Source: CAVYUC01 sp963783085 (GTDB lineage: Bacteria > Bacteroidota > Bacteroidia > Bacteroidales > Prolixibacteraceae). Taken from it: DNA of 64,000 bases. The notes below the pieces were generated by a model. That model searched no databases. It saw only the letters and a program-made list of their open reading frames with translations, and had not been told where the DNA came from. Below, piece after piece: positions 1 to 8,963 of this stretch. How positions within the stretch are numbered: position 1 is the stretch's first letter; every line of letters begins with the position of its first letter. The stretch spans positions 930,001 through 994,000 of the forward strand of contig CAWAMJ010000020.1 in the NCBI GenBank assembly GCA_963783085.1, written 5' to 3'. The translations under genes were made by a program, and so were the position numbers.

Positions 1-34
1 TTTCTTTTCGATGTTGAACTTTTGAATTCGGTAT

Positions 35-1279
35 TTAATAGTGGCACCGCATGCAATCATTCGCACCAATATCTGCGGCAGTGATGGAATCGATGCGCCC
101 GGCCTTCAAATCCTCGTGAAGTTTAATATAATCATCGTAATAATCATTATCGCGGAAATGCACCTGTGTTTCGCGATGGCAATTGACACACCAGCCCATT
201 GAAAGGTCGCTGTGCTGCCGCATGATGTTCATTTCTTCCACCGGGCCGTGGCACTGTTTGCAATCCAGTTTTGCCGAACCAACATGTACGGCGTGGCTGA
301 AAAATACGTGGTCGGGCAGGTTGTGTATCCTGTTCCATTCAATATTTTTTCCGTTTTCCACAGCATCTACCACTTTGGCAATTTCAAATTTTCCGCTGTG
401 CGAACCTTCGCGAATAATAATATGGCAGTTCATGCACAAGGCAGTTGCCGGAATCCCTGCTGACTTGCTCCTTTCGGCGGTGGTATGGCAATACATGCAT
501 TCAATGCCGTTTTCCCCGGCATGTATCCGGTGCGAAAATTTTACCGGCTGGTCAGGCGCATAGTTTTCCTGCCGGCCAAGTTTGATGGCATCCGTAATTA
601 GCATTCTCGCCTGCAATCCTAAAGCTATCATTAGTATAATTACCGGAATTACCGCGTATTTCATTTTTTTGAAAAACAGCAATTCCAGGATGGCCCACGT
701 AATAACTGCGCCAAGAAACAGGAACAATAAAAAGTTATTGATACTGGGCTTTTGAGCAGCCGGTCCTTCAATCGCCAGATCGTCGAGGTATGTTTTCACC
801 ATTTTTAAATCTTCATCGGCAATATTCAGATTTTGGTGGGCGGCTTCAATTTTTGTTCCCGATGGATCCATTACAGCCTGCTGAAAAGAGGCAAAATCCT
901 TGTCGGCAAATTTTTTCGCAATATCCATTGCCGATGGATTCCAGTTCAGGGTATCGACTGGTTTTAAATAGTGGCAGGAAACACATGATTCGTATTTCCT
1001 GTCGAACGGCAAAATACCCAGGAAAAACCGTTTTCCACGTTTGATTTCTTCTTCCACGTTGCCTTCAATCGCATGGGCAACCGCTTCCGCATGCTGTGCT
1101 GTGGTGTCTTCGGTAAGTTCGCTGAGGGTATCAGGTGTTGCCGCTGTATCCAAACCCGGTTCAATGGTATCTTGTGAAAAAGCAGGATACGTAAAAAGAA
1201 TTAAAGAAATTAAAACAAAATGGAAAATATTAGCTTGTAGCAACCTGATATTTGTTTTTCCAAAGAAAGATTCACTCAT
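35..1279 (-). CDS. actA: ActA-like multihaem cytochrome c of alternative complex III
   Basis: Probably the membrane-anchored multihaem subunit of alternative complex III, which oxidises menaquinol and passes electrons to periplasmic acceptors. Six CXXCH haem motifs are visible: one (CVSCH) near residue 100, then five (CMYCH, CMNCH, CKQCH, CVNCH, CMRCH) from about residue 260 to the C-terminus. An N-terminal hydrophobic stretch ending near AFSQ looks like a signal peptide, and two adjacent hydrophobic segments lie around residues 182-228 between the two haem regions. I chose the ATG at 1279 because the longer frame begins at TTG 1303 and a purine-rich stretch precedes the ATG. The gene is on the minus strand and ends at the window edge, so the remaining act genes would lie outside to the left. 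Alternative: another cytochrome c3/NrfH-like multihaem protein. Confidence 0.75.
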   Translation of the reverse strand: MSESFFGKTNIRLLQANIFHFVLISLILFTYPAFSQDTIEPGLDTAATPDTLSELTEDTTAQHAEAVAHAIEGNVEEEIKRGKRFFLGILPFDRKYESCVSCHYLKPVDTLNWNPSAMDIAKKFADKDFASFQQAVMDPSGTKIEAAHQNLNIADEDLKMVKTYLDDLAIEGPAAQKPSINNFLLFLFLGAVITWAILELLFFKKMKYAVIPVIILMIALGLQARMLITDAIKLGRQENYAPDQPVKFSHRIHAGENGIECMYCHTTAERSKSAGIPATALCMNCHIIIREGSHSGKFEIAKVVDAVENGKNIEWNRIHNLPDHVFFSHAVHVGSAKLDCKQCHGPVEEMNIMRQHSDLSMGWCVNCHRETQVHFRDNDYYDDYIKLHEDLKAGRIDSITAADIGANDCMRCHY

Positions 1280-1695
1280 TCTGCTCAGTTTAGTTTTTAA
1301 CAACCTGGTTCGCTTTTTTTTTTGACAAAAGACTTAACAAAGATTACCTGCAAAGGTTTCTAAATATACTTAAAAATTTTTGGTTGGAGGTTATTTTTAC
1401 CGCGTCATTCTTGCTGAATTTTGTTGTTGTTTGATCGGTGAATATTTGATTTCCATAAGTTTACTTTTTCCAATATTATCTCCACATGTTCATCATAAAA
1501 TTTTCAATTCCGATGATCGTTTTGCGGATTTGTTTAATGGCAAAATGACATGATTTTGACGCTGGGAAAATACCTGTTATTTTGGCTGGATTCTAAATGG
1601 TTTTGTTTAAATAATTTGTTAATTTTGAACAATGGTCATCTGATATGTGACAAAATATCACACTGTAAATTCATAAATCGTTTTTAAAATACGTT
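1280..1695. other. Divergent intergenic region between actA and the LytTR regulator
   Basis: No convincing ORF is seen in these 416 bases. The stretch is AT-rich and lies between divergent genes, so it should hold both promoters. A TAATTTTG at 1620-1627 matches the Bacteroidota -7 element on the plus strand, but no well-spaced -33 TTTG was found. The main structured element is the inverted repeat at 1642-1662. Confidence 0.6.
1642..1662. promoter_or_regulatory. Inverted repeat, possible CRP/FNR-like operator
   Basis: TGTGA at 1646-1650 and TCACA at 1658-1662 form a perfect inverted repeat with a 7-base spacer. A second inverted repeat, GATAT/ATATC, overlaps it at 1642-1659. It lies about 35 bases upstream of the regulator start. 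The arms resemble CRP-family half-sites, but the spacing is 7 rather than 6, so the binding protein is unknown. Confidence 0.4.
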
Positions 1696-2457
1696 TTGGC
1701 TGAAACAAATAATTATAAGATATTATTGGTTGACGACGAACCTGAAGCCCGTTCACTGTTAAAATCACTGCTGAATGAGATTCGTTATGTGGAGGTAATT
1801 GGTGAAGCCGATTGCGCCGAAGAAGCCATGTATAAACTTATCGAATTTTATCCGGATGCGGTTTTTATGGACATAAGCATGCCGGGGAAAACTGGTATGG
1901 AATTTATTGAATTGGTAAAAAAAAGAAACATCGACGTACAGGTGGTATTTATTTCAGCCCACAAAGAATATGCGGTTCAATCCATTCGAAATGAGGTTTA
2001 TGATTTTCTTCTAAAACCGGTAAACCGGCAGGAGTTAAAAGAAAAAGTTGAAAAGCTCCGGCGGAAAAATGAAAAAGGATTGTCAAGAAGATTTCAGGAT
2101 ATATTCGATAACATTAAAGAAAATGCAAAGATCAGGATCAATTCGCGCTACAGCTATGTGTTGATTGATCCTTCCGAAATAATTTATTGCCAGTCCGGTG
2201 GCGGATATACCAACATATATATGATGAATGGGAAAGAAGAAGTTGCAAGTGCCACCCTTTCGCAAATTGAAACGATGGTGGAAGGCTGGAACTTTTACAA
2301 ATTAAGCCGTTCGGTATTGATTAACCAGAACTACATCAGGCAGGTTGACAAAGGCCGCAACGTTTGTATTTTACGGGCTAATTCGCACGATTGGACCATT
2401 AAAGTATCGCACAAAAGAATTGTTGGTTTGCTTTCAACATGCTTTAATTATGCTTGA
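1696..2457 (+). CDS. LytTR-family response regulator (complete receiver)
   Basis: Two-component response regulator with an N-terminal CheY-like receiver (about residues 7-125) and a C-terminal LytTR DNA-binding domain (about 145-250). The receiver keeps the expected residues: acidic pair D13-D14, phosphoacceptor D59 (FMDISMPG), S87 and K107 (LLKP). No ATG precedes the receiver, so the start is TTG at 1696; the next in-frame ATG would delete the phosphorylation region. No histidine kinase is adjacent, so its partner is not known. The stop overlaps the start of the next gene, which encodes a paralogue, indicating translational coupling. Confidence 0.85.
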   Translation: MAETNNYKILLVDDEPEARSLLKSLLNEIRYVEVIGEADCAEEAMYKLIEFYPDAVFMDISMPGKTGMEFIELVKKRNIDVQVVFISAHKEYAVQSIRNEVYDFLLKPVNRQELKEKVEKLRRKNEKGLSRRFQDIFDNIKENAKIRINSRYSYVLIDPSEIIYCQSGGGYTNIYMMNGKEEVASATLSQIETMVEGWNFYKLSRSVLINQNYIRQVDKGRNVCILRANSHDWTIKVSHKRIVGLLSTCFNYA

Positions 2458-3214
2458 TTACAAAATTACCACATTAATTGTTGAAAACCCCGGACAGAAG
2501 TGCCCACGCCTCAAAAGCTTTCTTGAAAAAACTCCCGAATTTTTATTTATTGGCTTAGCACAATCGGGGAAACAGGCTTTTTTGCTGATTAATAATTATG
2601 CGCCGCAACTTATTTTTGTTCAAGACGAACTGGTGGATTATTCCGGCATTGAATTCGTAAAATTGCTTTACCAGCGAAATATCAGGCCCGAAGTGGTTTT
2701 TATAGCCGGAAATGAGAATCTGGCTTATGAGGCGCTGGAGGTGGAGCCGCTGGATTACCTGATGAAACCAATCAGTAAAAACGATATTGCTGAAATGCTC
2801 CAACGTCTCCGGTTCCGGTTGAAAAGAAGGGAACTGAAACGTAAGATGGATGTTTATTCCCGCTCGCAGAACGCGGTTATGAAAAGGATTTTTACCCAGA
2901 AAAGAGGCATTATAGTCCTGTTCCTGAGCGAAATTGTTTATTGTAAGGCGGAGCTTACCAGCACCATGCTAATGCTGACGAGCGGCGAAAAAGTCCAGAT
3001 AAAAACAAATCTGAACCATACCCTTGAAATTATTAACGACGAAAGTTTTTACAAGATAGGCCGTTCATATTGCATCAACAGGAGGTATTTGCGGAAAATT
3101 GACAAAAAAAATGCAAAATGCCTGATGCTTTTCGATGGAAATTCCTGGGAAATCCCGGTATCCAGAAGTGTCATCAAACAACTGGAGTCGTTGTACACTA
3201 ACCCGATTTACTAA
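2450..3214 (+). CDS. LytTR-family regulator with degenerate receiver
   Basis: Paralogue of the preceding regulator with the same layout: receiver-like region (about 1-120) and LytTR domain (about 145-250). The phosphorylation site is lost. The position of the acceptor Asp is Q58 (IFVQDE), the Ser/Thr position is A86, and the acidic pair is reduced to E-N at 12-13; only K106 of the core set remains. It therefore probably cannot be phosphorylated in the usual way and may act as a pseudo-receiver, possibly as a heterodimer partner (inference). The ATG at 2450 overlaps the upstream gene by 8 bases; a longer upstream extension of this frame would lie entirely within that gene and is rejected. Its 3' end overlaps the convergent methyltransferase by 17 bases. 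Confidence 0.82.
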   Translation: MLDYKITTLIVENPGQKCPRLKSFLEKTPEFLFIGLAQSGKQAFLLINNYAPQLIFVQDELVDYSGIEFVKLLYQRNIRPEVVFIAGNENLAYEALEVEPLDYLMKPISKNDIAEMLQRLRFRLKRRELKRKMDVYSRSQNAVMKRIFTQKRGIIVLFLSEIVYCKAELTSTMLMLTSGEKVQIKTNLNHTLEIINDESFYKIGRSYCINRRYLRKIDKKNAKCLMLFDGNSWEIPVSRSVIKQLESLYTNPIY

Positions 3215-4139
3215 TGGAATCCTGCTTTTTTTCCCAAACCACGAGAATGCGCGTGGGCAAATTATACAAGCTGTTCAGCAGCTTGTCCAATGCTTTCCAC
3301 ATCCTGAAACCAAAATGTTGAAATAAAATATGCAACCGGAGATGCACCGGAATTTTATTGTTAAAAACGGTATGTTTTACTGATTTCAGCTCCGGACTTT
3401 GGTACAGGTTCAGCAATATTTTTTCATCAAACGAATGAAGGTGCGCATGCATGGGCGTTGGTTTGTTGCAATGAATGCAAAGCGAATATTTTATCTTTTC
3501 CTTGTACGGAGTGGTTACAATTAATTTTCCGCCCGGTTTCAGGCTGGCGAAAAGCCGTTCCACAAAAAGCGCGGGCGACGAAACATGCTCAATAATTTCG
3601 GAAGCAATAATGTAATCGAAGCTGTTCTTTTGAAACGGCAGCGAAAATGCATCGGCAACAACGGCTGTGTGATTGTCAAAAGGATATTTTTTTAACGCAG
3701 TCGCCGTATTTTTGTGCGAAATATCCATGGAAACCACCTCAAATCCACGCGGGCAAAATAGTTTGGCCGCCCAGGCTTTCCCGCAGCCAACATCGAGAAT
3801 CCTTCCTTTTTTTGCTGAAATTTGTGAAACGATATATTCCTGCACTCGTCCGTCGCTGTGTTCCGTACCTTTATCGCGTTCAGCAAAATAGTCGGTTTCA
3901 AATGCATCCTTTTGGTAGTGGTCGATATAATGAAATTCGGTATCCAGTTTTTCGTGGATGCCGGTTTTTAACAAATCATCGGTTTCTTTTTCGGGCAGAA
4001 AAACGGGTACATTGTCAGAAACCGGGTATTCCCGTTTACAGTTGTCGCACCTGAAATTGTCTTTTTGTGGTGAGAAAAACAAGCCGGAATATCCGCAACT
4101 TATACAACGTGTGATTTTTATAAATTCGGCATTTATCAT
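3198..4139 (-). CDS. SAM-dependent methyltransferase with N-terminal zinc-ribbon-like segment
   Basis: Class I methyltransferase. The N-terminus has two CxxC pairs (CISC near residue 12 and CDNC near residue 32), resembling a Trm112-like zinc ribbon. The SAM-binding motif ILDVGCGKA lies near residue 115, followed by an acidic residue in VVSMDIS and the motif FDYIIASEIIEHV. This architecture is common in cell-surface polysaccharide clusters, where such enzymes methylate sugars or the chain end. It is the last gene of a minus-strand set with an asparagine-synthase-like protein and a flippase, which supports a surface glycan role. The substrate cannot be told from sequence. It converges on the LytTR gene with a 17-base overlap. 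Confidence 0.8.
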   Translation of the reverse strand: MINAEFIKITRCISCGYSGLFFSPQKDNFRCDNCKREYPVSDNVPVFLPEKETDDLLKTGIHEKLDTEFHYIDHYQKDAFETDYFAERDKGTEHSDGRVQEYIVSQISAKKGRILDVGCGKAWAAKLFCPRGFEVVSMDISHKNTATALKKYPFDNHTAVVADAFSLPFQKNSFDYIIASEIIEHVSSPALFVERLFASLKPGGKLIVTTPYKEKIKYSLCIHCNKPTPMHAHLHSFDEKILLNLYQSPELKSVKHTVFNNKIPVHLRLHILFQHFGFRMWKALDKLLNSLYNLPTRILVVWEKKQDSISKSG

Positions 4140-4154
4140 CGTTTTAAAAATTAT

Positions 4155-5726
4155 TCAATACTGTTTTGAATCCCGGACTGAATGTAAATACCACTGGATG
4201 ATATAGCTGTTGTATGCATTGGGTTTTATCGGGTGCTTGTAATCGTATGATTTGGATGAGGAACGCAACTCCTGGGTTATTTCGCGGTAATAAATGGCAT
4301 CATTCATCGGGTAGTATAATTCTTTTGTGAAACGTGGAAGCATTTTTAAAATCAGTTTTTTCAAATTAGTAAAATTCCCGGAAGACAAAGCCTTGTTTTT
4401 CAGGTTGAAATTTACCTGATGCGGCATGAAAATTTTATTTTCCAACGTGGTATTATAAAAATCTGCCCCAAGTTTTTGCCCAAACGGAACGTTTTTGAAA
4501 AATTCAATAAATTCTTTGTCAAACAAAGGCATCATTACTTCGTTCCCAAAATAAAACCAGGCATGGTTTGCGTTACTTATAAATTTACATTGCCTTTCCT
4601 GAAAATCCCATTTTTCATAGTTTTGCCAGGGTTCGAAGTCGCCGTCGTTTAAAAAATTCTTTAGGATGTACGCTTGAATCGCTTTCAATGATTTTGGTTT
4701 CAGAGGATAGGAAGCACTGTATTTGTGTACGATTTTCGAAAGTAAATAATTATTATCCGCCGTTTCCATTTTCGGATCAAAATGAGATCCGGCAAAATAA
4801 TCGCCTGAATACCCAGGCATTGCAATCGTTTCTTCGGAAATCAGTTGGTGATTTTTCAAATATTCGATGGCAAAATAATCCTGCAGAAAAGGCATCGACG
4901 ATAAATGTCCGGCATAGTCTGCATATTTCGGAAATTTGTTTTTTGTAGCGAAATCAGAAATCAAATCTGCATTATATTCTATGAATTTATAAGGGTACCC
5001 GAGCTGTTCCGCAACTTTTTGGGCGGTGGCAACCTCCACGTTATTTTGTCGTCCCCAGGTTGCGCACAACACATTTTTATGCCCGAATCCTTTTAGTAAA
5101 CAGGCCAGGAGTCGCGAATCGTATCCGCTTGTAAGCGGCAGGAGCACAGGTTTGTTTCTCAAAAAATTGAAATATTTTTCGAATAAGGAAAATATGGAAT
5201 TTCCCAGTTTTTCTTCAGTGACTTTTTGAGAGCGCGAATTAGTTACAGGATCAAAAAATGAAACCGGTTTTATTCCTTTCCCTGTTTGAATCAGTATTTC
5301 ACCGGGCTTTATCTGATTAATTTGCCGGAATAATGTTTTGTTTTGCGGCGTTACGCCAAACATTAAAAAATAATCGGTTGAAAAAGGTTCAATTTCCGGA
5401 TTTGGCAGCTTCTTTAACAAAACGTTCGGATCATCCGAAATCATAAAACCGGTTCCGGCCTGACCATAAAAAAGCGGAAAACTCCAGGTGTGGCTGCATG
5501 CCGCCCACAACTCTTTTTCTTTTTTTACAACGAACGAAAACTGCCCGTTGAGGCTAACTGCCAGTTGTTGTAATTCGGAAAATGATCCTGAATGTTGTAA
5601 GATTAATTTTTGAAATGCCCAGCCTGCAACATGTTCTCCGTTTAACCAGGTAAACCCCGTAACAAAAATCCCGCTGCTGATAAACCAGTTGTACTTTACT
5701 AATTTTATTTGTGGCTTCAAATCCAT
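4155..5726 (-). CDS. Asparagine-synthetase-related protein (glycan-cluster type)
   Basis: Shows the two-part layout of class B asparagine synthetases: an N-terminal glutaminase-like fold (about 1-150) and a C-terminal ATP-pyrophosphatase domain with the PP-loop LTSGYDSRLLA near residue 200. The N-terminus (MDLKPQIKL) lacks the catalytic Cys at position 2, so glutamine-dependent amidotransfer is unlikely. Members of this group often lie in O-antigen and exopolysaccharide loci and may amidate or aminate a sugar acid; that is family knowledge, not proof here. It overlaps the upstream flippase gene by 10 bases, implying coupled translation. Confidence 0.8.
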   Translation of the reverse strand: MDLKPQIKLVKYNWFISSGIFVTGFTWLNGEHVAGWAFQKLILQHSGSFSELQQLAVSLNGQFSFVVKKEKELWAACSHTWSFPLFYGQAGTGFMISDDPNVLLKKLPNPEIEPFSTDYFLMFGVTPQNKTLFRQINQIKPGEILIQTGKGIKPVSFFDPVTNSRSQKVTEEKLGNSIFSLFEKYFNFLRNKPVLLPLTSGYDSRLLACLLKGFGHKNVLCATWGRQNNVEVATAQKVAEQLGYPYKFIEYNADLISDFATKNKFPKYADYAGHLSSMPFLQDYFAIEYLKNHQLISEETIAMPGYSGDYFAGSHFDPKMETADNNYLLSKIVHKYSASYPLKPKSLKAIQAYILKNFLNDGDFEPWQNYEKWDFQERQCKFISNANHAWFYFGNEVMMPLFDKEFIEFFKNVPFGQKLGADFYNTTLENKIFMPHQVNFNLKNKALSSGNFTNLKKLILKMLPRFTKELYYPMNDAIYYREITQELRSSSKSYDYKHPIKPNAYNSYIIQWYLHSVRDSKQY

Positions 5727-7060
5727 ATTTTGAGCAAAATTAGGGGTAATAAAATTAGGATTAACATTTTGAAAACAAACATGGTTACATGTAAAAGATT
5801 GACCCCCGCCAATTTAAGCAGGTAGGCGCCAAGTCCGGTAAAAAACAGGAAACCTGTTAAACTGTATAAACCAATTGCCCATGAAATGTCTCTGAAAATC
5901 AGGCCGCCGGCAAGCAGGCTCAGGGCGCGGGAAATCAAAAGCAATACATTAAAAATCATCGACAGTTTTTGTTTTTCCATAACTATCATAATAGAAGATA
6001 ACGGAGAAATCAGCATCACCGTAAAAAGCCACGGAGCAATAAGTTGTGCCAGGAAACCGGAAAACTGCCATTCAGCGCCGAAAAAAAACCGGAACAATGG
6101 TTCGCCCCATAAGCTCAAAACCGCAAATGGAATTATTCCGGCAAGGAATTGCCTTTTGAACAACAATAATGTTACTTCGCCAAGTTCCCCGGGGTCGTTT
6201 TTCAACGAACGGGCTTTTTGGATATAAACCCGCGAAATCGACGTGCTCAGCAATTGTACGGGTGTGCTTACATACCGGTGCGGAAATGAGTACAGGCCCA
6301 ACATCGTCTCCCCGAAAAAAGGTTTTATCAGAAAAACCGGAAGCTGGCTGCTTAGAAAATTAAAAATCTCGGAAGCAACAGAAAACCGTGGAAAGTTAAT
6401 GTACCGTCTGGCCAGTTTGAGTTCGCCGGTTGTAAACCAAAGATTTTCCGGCCGCGATGTTTCCGGTAGTTTTTGTGAATACCAAAAGAAAACGAATAAC
6501 TGCGCCAGAACTGCGCCAAGGAACAGTCCGGTTTCGGGGAAAATGAAAAATAAACACTGAAATACCCCGGTTGTAAACGCCCGGATAATTTCGAGCCACG
6601 AAAGCGTTTTGAAATTTTTGTTACTGATGAAAATATTCCGGATAAGTTGGATTGAGGCAAAGAAGAAAGAAAAAACGGGTATGAGCAACAACATTAAAAT
6701 GATTGATTTTTCCTGAATGCCGGTAAACAGAATATAACCACTGATGATTACTGCCGCGGCCAGGTTTACCAACCCGTTTATTTTTTGCGATAACCAAAAA
6801 ATATTTTTTTTCTCTTCCGTCGAATCGGCCAGGATTACCGCATTTTCGAACTTCCCTGTTGCAACAATCGACAGGGCTGATGCAATGGTCAGGTACAAAA
6901 CAAAAATTCCGAAGTTTTCAGGAGAATAAATCCGAACAATGAGAAGCGCAAAAACAGCCGGGAAGATTCTCGCCAAAAACATCCCGGAAAACAGGCTTAG
7001 GATATTGCGGTAAAACTCACTTTGCAACAGATTGCTGACTGACTCGCGCAGAGATGGCAT
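5717..7060 (-). CDS. Wzx-like polysaccharide flippase (MATE/MOP superfamily)
   Basis: Integral membrane protein of 447 residues with about 12 hydrophobic segments spread over its length, matching the size and layout of oligosaccharide flippases. It would move lipid-linked glycan units across the inner membrane. The N-terminal part, with SGMFLARIFPAVFALLI and a nearby PENFG, is typical of this group. First gene of a three-gene minus-strand set with an asparagine-synthase-like protein and a methyltransferase. No glycosyltransferase or polymerase gene is adjacent, so the glycan must be assembled elsewhere. Confidence 0.85.
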   Translation of the reverse strand: MPSLRESVSNLLQSEFYRNILSLFSGMFLARIFPAVFALLIVRIYSPENFGIFVLYLTIASALSIVATGKFENAVILADSTEEKKNIFWLSQKINGLVNLAAAVIISGYILFTGIQEKSIILMLLLIPVFSFFFASIQLIRNIFISNKNFKTLSWLEIIRAFTTGVFQCLFFIFPETGLFLGAVLAQLFVFFWYSQKLPETSRPENLWFTTGELKLARRYINFPRFSVASEIFNFLSSQLPVFLIKPFFGETMLGLYSFPHRYVSTPVQLLSTSISRVYIQKARSLKNDPGELGEVTLLLFKRQFLAGIIPFAVLSLWGEPLFRFFFGAEWQFSGFLAQLIAPWLFTVMLISPLSSIMIVMEKQKLSMIFNVLLLISRALSLLAGGLIFRDISWAIGLYSLTGFLFFTGLGAYLLKLAGVNLLHVTMFVFKMLILILLPLILLKIWI

Positions 7061-7212
7061 GTATTTTTTTTAAATCTTCGTAAAAATAGAAAATTGAACG
7101 ACAGCGAAAAACAGAACGCCGTTTAAAAATGTCCCGGCAAAATAACCGGCACCACCATATTATTCCGGCTTTATTATTTATCGCAGCGAAATGATTTCAG
7201 TTATGGAATGTT

Positions 7213-7220
7213 TACTTTTG
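7213..7220 (+). promoter_or_regulatory. Bacteroidota -7 element TACTTTTG
   Basis: TACTTTTG matches TAnnTTTG. It lies 18 bases before the ATG at 7238 and downstream of the alternative ATG at 7208, so it argues for the later start of the following gene. No clear -33 TTTG was found at the right distance. Confidence 0.4.
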
Positions 7221-7237
7221 TACAAAACACCCTTGAA

Positions 7238-7942
7238 ATGGATTTTATACTCGACAATAAAGAAACGGAACAAAAATTCCGGCAAATCCTTACCCTGGTA
7301 ACATCCCGGAAAAATGGCGATGTGGCGATGCTGATGCGCAAAAACGGCATCAATTACAAGCTGAATTTTGGTGTGTCGCTTGTGGAATTACGGGGAATTG
7401 CGCGGCAATTCGAACCCGACCACCTGCTGGCCCTGAAACTTTGGAACAAACAGTGGCGGGAAACAATGATTCTGGCAACGCTGCTGGACGAGCCGTCGCA
7501 GGTGAACGAAAAACAAATGGATTTCTGGACAAAAAGTTTTGAAAATACCGAAATTGCAGAACAGGCCTCTGCCAATTTGTGGGTGAAAACCAAGTTTGCT
7601 TTTATTAAAGCGCTGGAATGGTGCCGTGGGAAAAAACACCTTGTTCATTTTACGGGTGTGCATTTGCTGGGGCGGCTTGCAATTGTTGAAAAAAAAGCCC
7701 TGGACGAAATGTTCGAACCTTTCTTTGAGGAAATTCCTACACTCGCCAAAGATAAAAAGTTGCATACCCCGCTCTACCGGGCTGTTTTAGCTCTCGGAAC
7801 GCGATCGCGGCAATTAAACCAGCAATGCATTGAACTGGCCGGAACACTGCAGATGAGCGAATCTGAAAGTGCGGTTAATTTGGGAGAACAGCTTTTTGAG
7901 GAGTTAACCAGCAGCCATATAAAAGAAATGCTGGGAAAATGA
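7238..7942 (+). CDS. DNA alkylation repair-like (AlkD/HEAT-type) protein
   Basis: A 234-residue, mostly helical protein. The segment with QFEPDHLLALKLW and the following WRETMILATLLDE resembles AlkD-type DNA glycosylases, which are built of HEAT-like repeats and excise alkylated bases. Catalytic residues could not be assigned with certainty, so it might be a structural homologue without glycosylase activity. Two starts are possible, ATG 7208 and ATG 7238; I prefer 7238 because a -7 element lies between them. It stands alone, between the divergent flippase set and a Bax-inhibitor gene. Confidence 0.65.
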   Translation: MDFILDNKETEQKFRQILTLVTSRKNGDVAMLMRKNGINYKLNFGVSLVELRGIARQFEPDHLLALKLWNKQWRETMILATLLDEPSQVNEKQMDFWTKSFENTEIAEQASANLWVKTKFAFIKALEWCRGKKHLVHFTGVHLLGRLAIVEKKALDEMFEPFFEEIPTLAKDKKLHTPLYRAVLALGTRSRQLNQQCIELAGTLQMSESESAVNLGEQLFEELTSSHIKEMLGK

Positions 7943-8192
7943 AATTTATAAATCATACATAAAACTGATTTGTTTTTAACCAGACTGGCACGCTTCGCCG
8001 GTCTTTTCGAATGATTTGGTACCCGCGCAGGAATTGCAGTGCCTGTGTTTCAATCTGTTGCAAAGCTGCATTTTTTAGCGGATGGAAAAATTGGCAGTAA
8101 AACCAGGCTGGCAGGTTTTTTGTTCAGGAGTGTGTCGCTTCATACGTTTGAAGCAATTAAACAAAGTATCAGTTTTAAAATGAAATTGAATT

Positions 8193-8963
8193 ATGATTAA
8201 CGTTAGCAAAACATCGAACCCGGTTTTTAAGGAAAGGGTTTTTGACAAAGGATATGTTTCGTCTGCGGAAACAATGACGGTGAACGGGACGGTGAATAAA
8301 ACAGCGTTGATGTTGCTGTTACTGGTTGCAGCGGCCGTTTATACCTGGAACAAATATTTCGATGCTGCGGTAACAAATCCCGAGGCTGCTCTAAGCGCAG
8401 TCGGTCCGTGGCTGCTGGTGGGTGGAATTGGGGGATTTATTACCGTGCTGGTAACTGTTTTCCGGCCGCAAAGTTCCGGAATTTCGGCGCCCATTTATGC
8501 CGTTTTCGAAGGATTGCTGCTTGGAGGTATCTCTGCCATTTTCGAGTCGATGTACCATGGAATTGTTATGCGGGCTGTGGCTTTGACACTGGCTGTTTTT
8601 GCTGCGATGTTGTTTCTGTATAAATCCCGCATCATTAAAGTGACGAAAAAATTTATGCTGGGGGTTTTTGCAGCTACAGCCGGAATCGCGCTGGTATATC
8701 TGGTGAGTTTTATTGCCGGTTTCTTTGGTGCGCAATTTGGGTTTCTTTATGGAAACAGTAACTTCAGTATCGGCTTCAGTTTGGTGGTTGTTGCGGTTGC
8801 AGCTCTAAACCTTGTGCTCGATTTTGCCTTTATTGAAAGAGCCTCGGAATCTGGCGCACCAAAATATATGGAATGGTACGGCGCATTCGGGCTGATGGTA
8901 ACCCTGGTTTGGCTCTACCTCGAAATTCTGAGGTTGCTTTCGAAACTGGCAAGCCGGAACTAA
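8193..8963 (+). CDS. Bax inhibitor-1 / YccA family membrane protein
   Basis: A 256-residue protein with a soluble N-terminus of about 35 residues (NPVFKERVF, typical of bacterial members of this family) followed by seven hydrophobic segments. The acidic motif near the C-terminus (LVLDFAFIERA) is the conserved part of the BI-1/YccA (TMBIM) fold, linked to calcium leak and pH sensing in characterised homologues. The physiological role here is unknown. It is monocistronic, with 250 bases of unassigned sequence before it. Confidence 0.9.
   Translation: MINVSKTSNPVFKERVFDKGYVSSAETMTVNGTVNKTALMLLLLVAAAVYTWNKYFDAAVTNPEAALSAVGPWLLVGGIGGFITVLVTVFRPQSSGISAPIYAVFEGLLLGGISAIFESMYHGIVMRAVALTLAVFAAMLFLYKSRIIKVTKKFMLGVFAATAGIALVYLVSFIAGFFGAQFGFLYGNSNFSIGFSLVVVAVAALNLVLDFAFIERASESGAPKYMEWYGAFGLMVTLVWLYLEILRLLSKLASRN

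Noticed and set aside
2345..2449. Upstream extension of the second LytTR gene beginning at an earlier alternative start.
   Set aside because: It lies wholly inside the first LytTR gene and adds no receiver homology; the ATG at 2450 overlapping the stop is the natural start.
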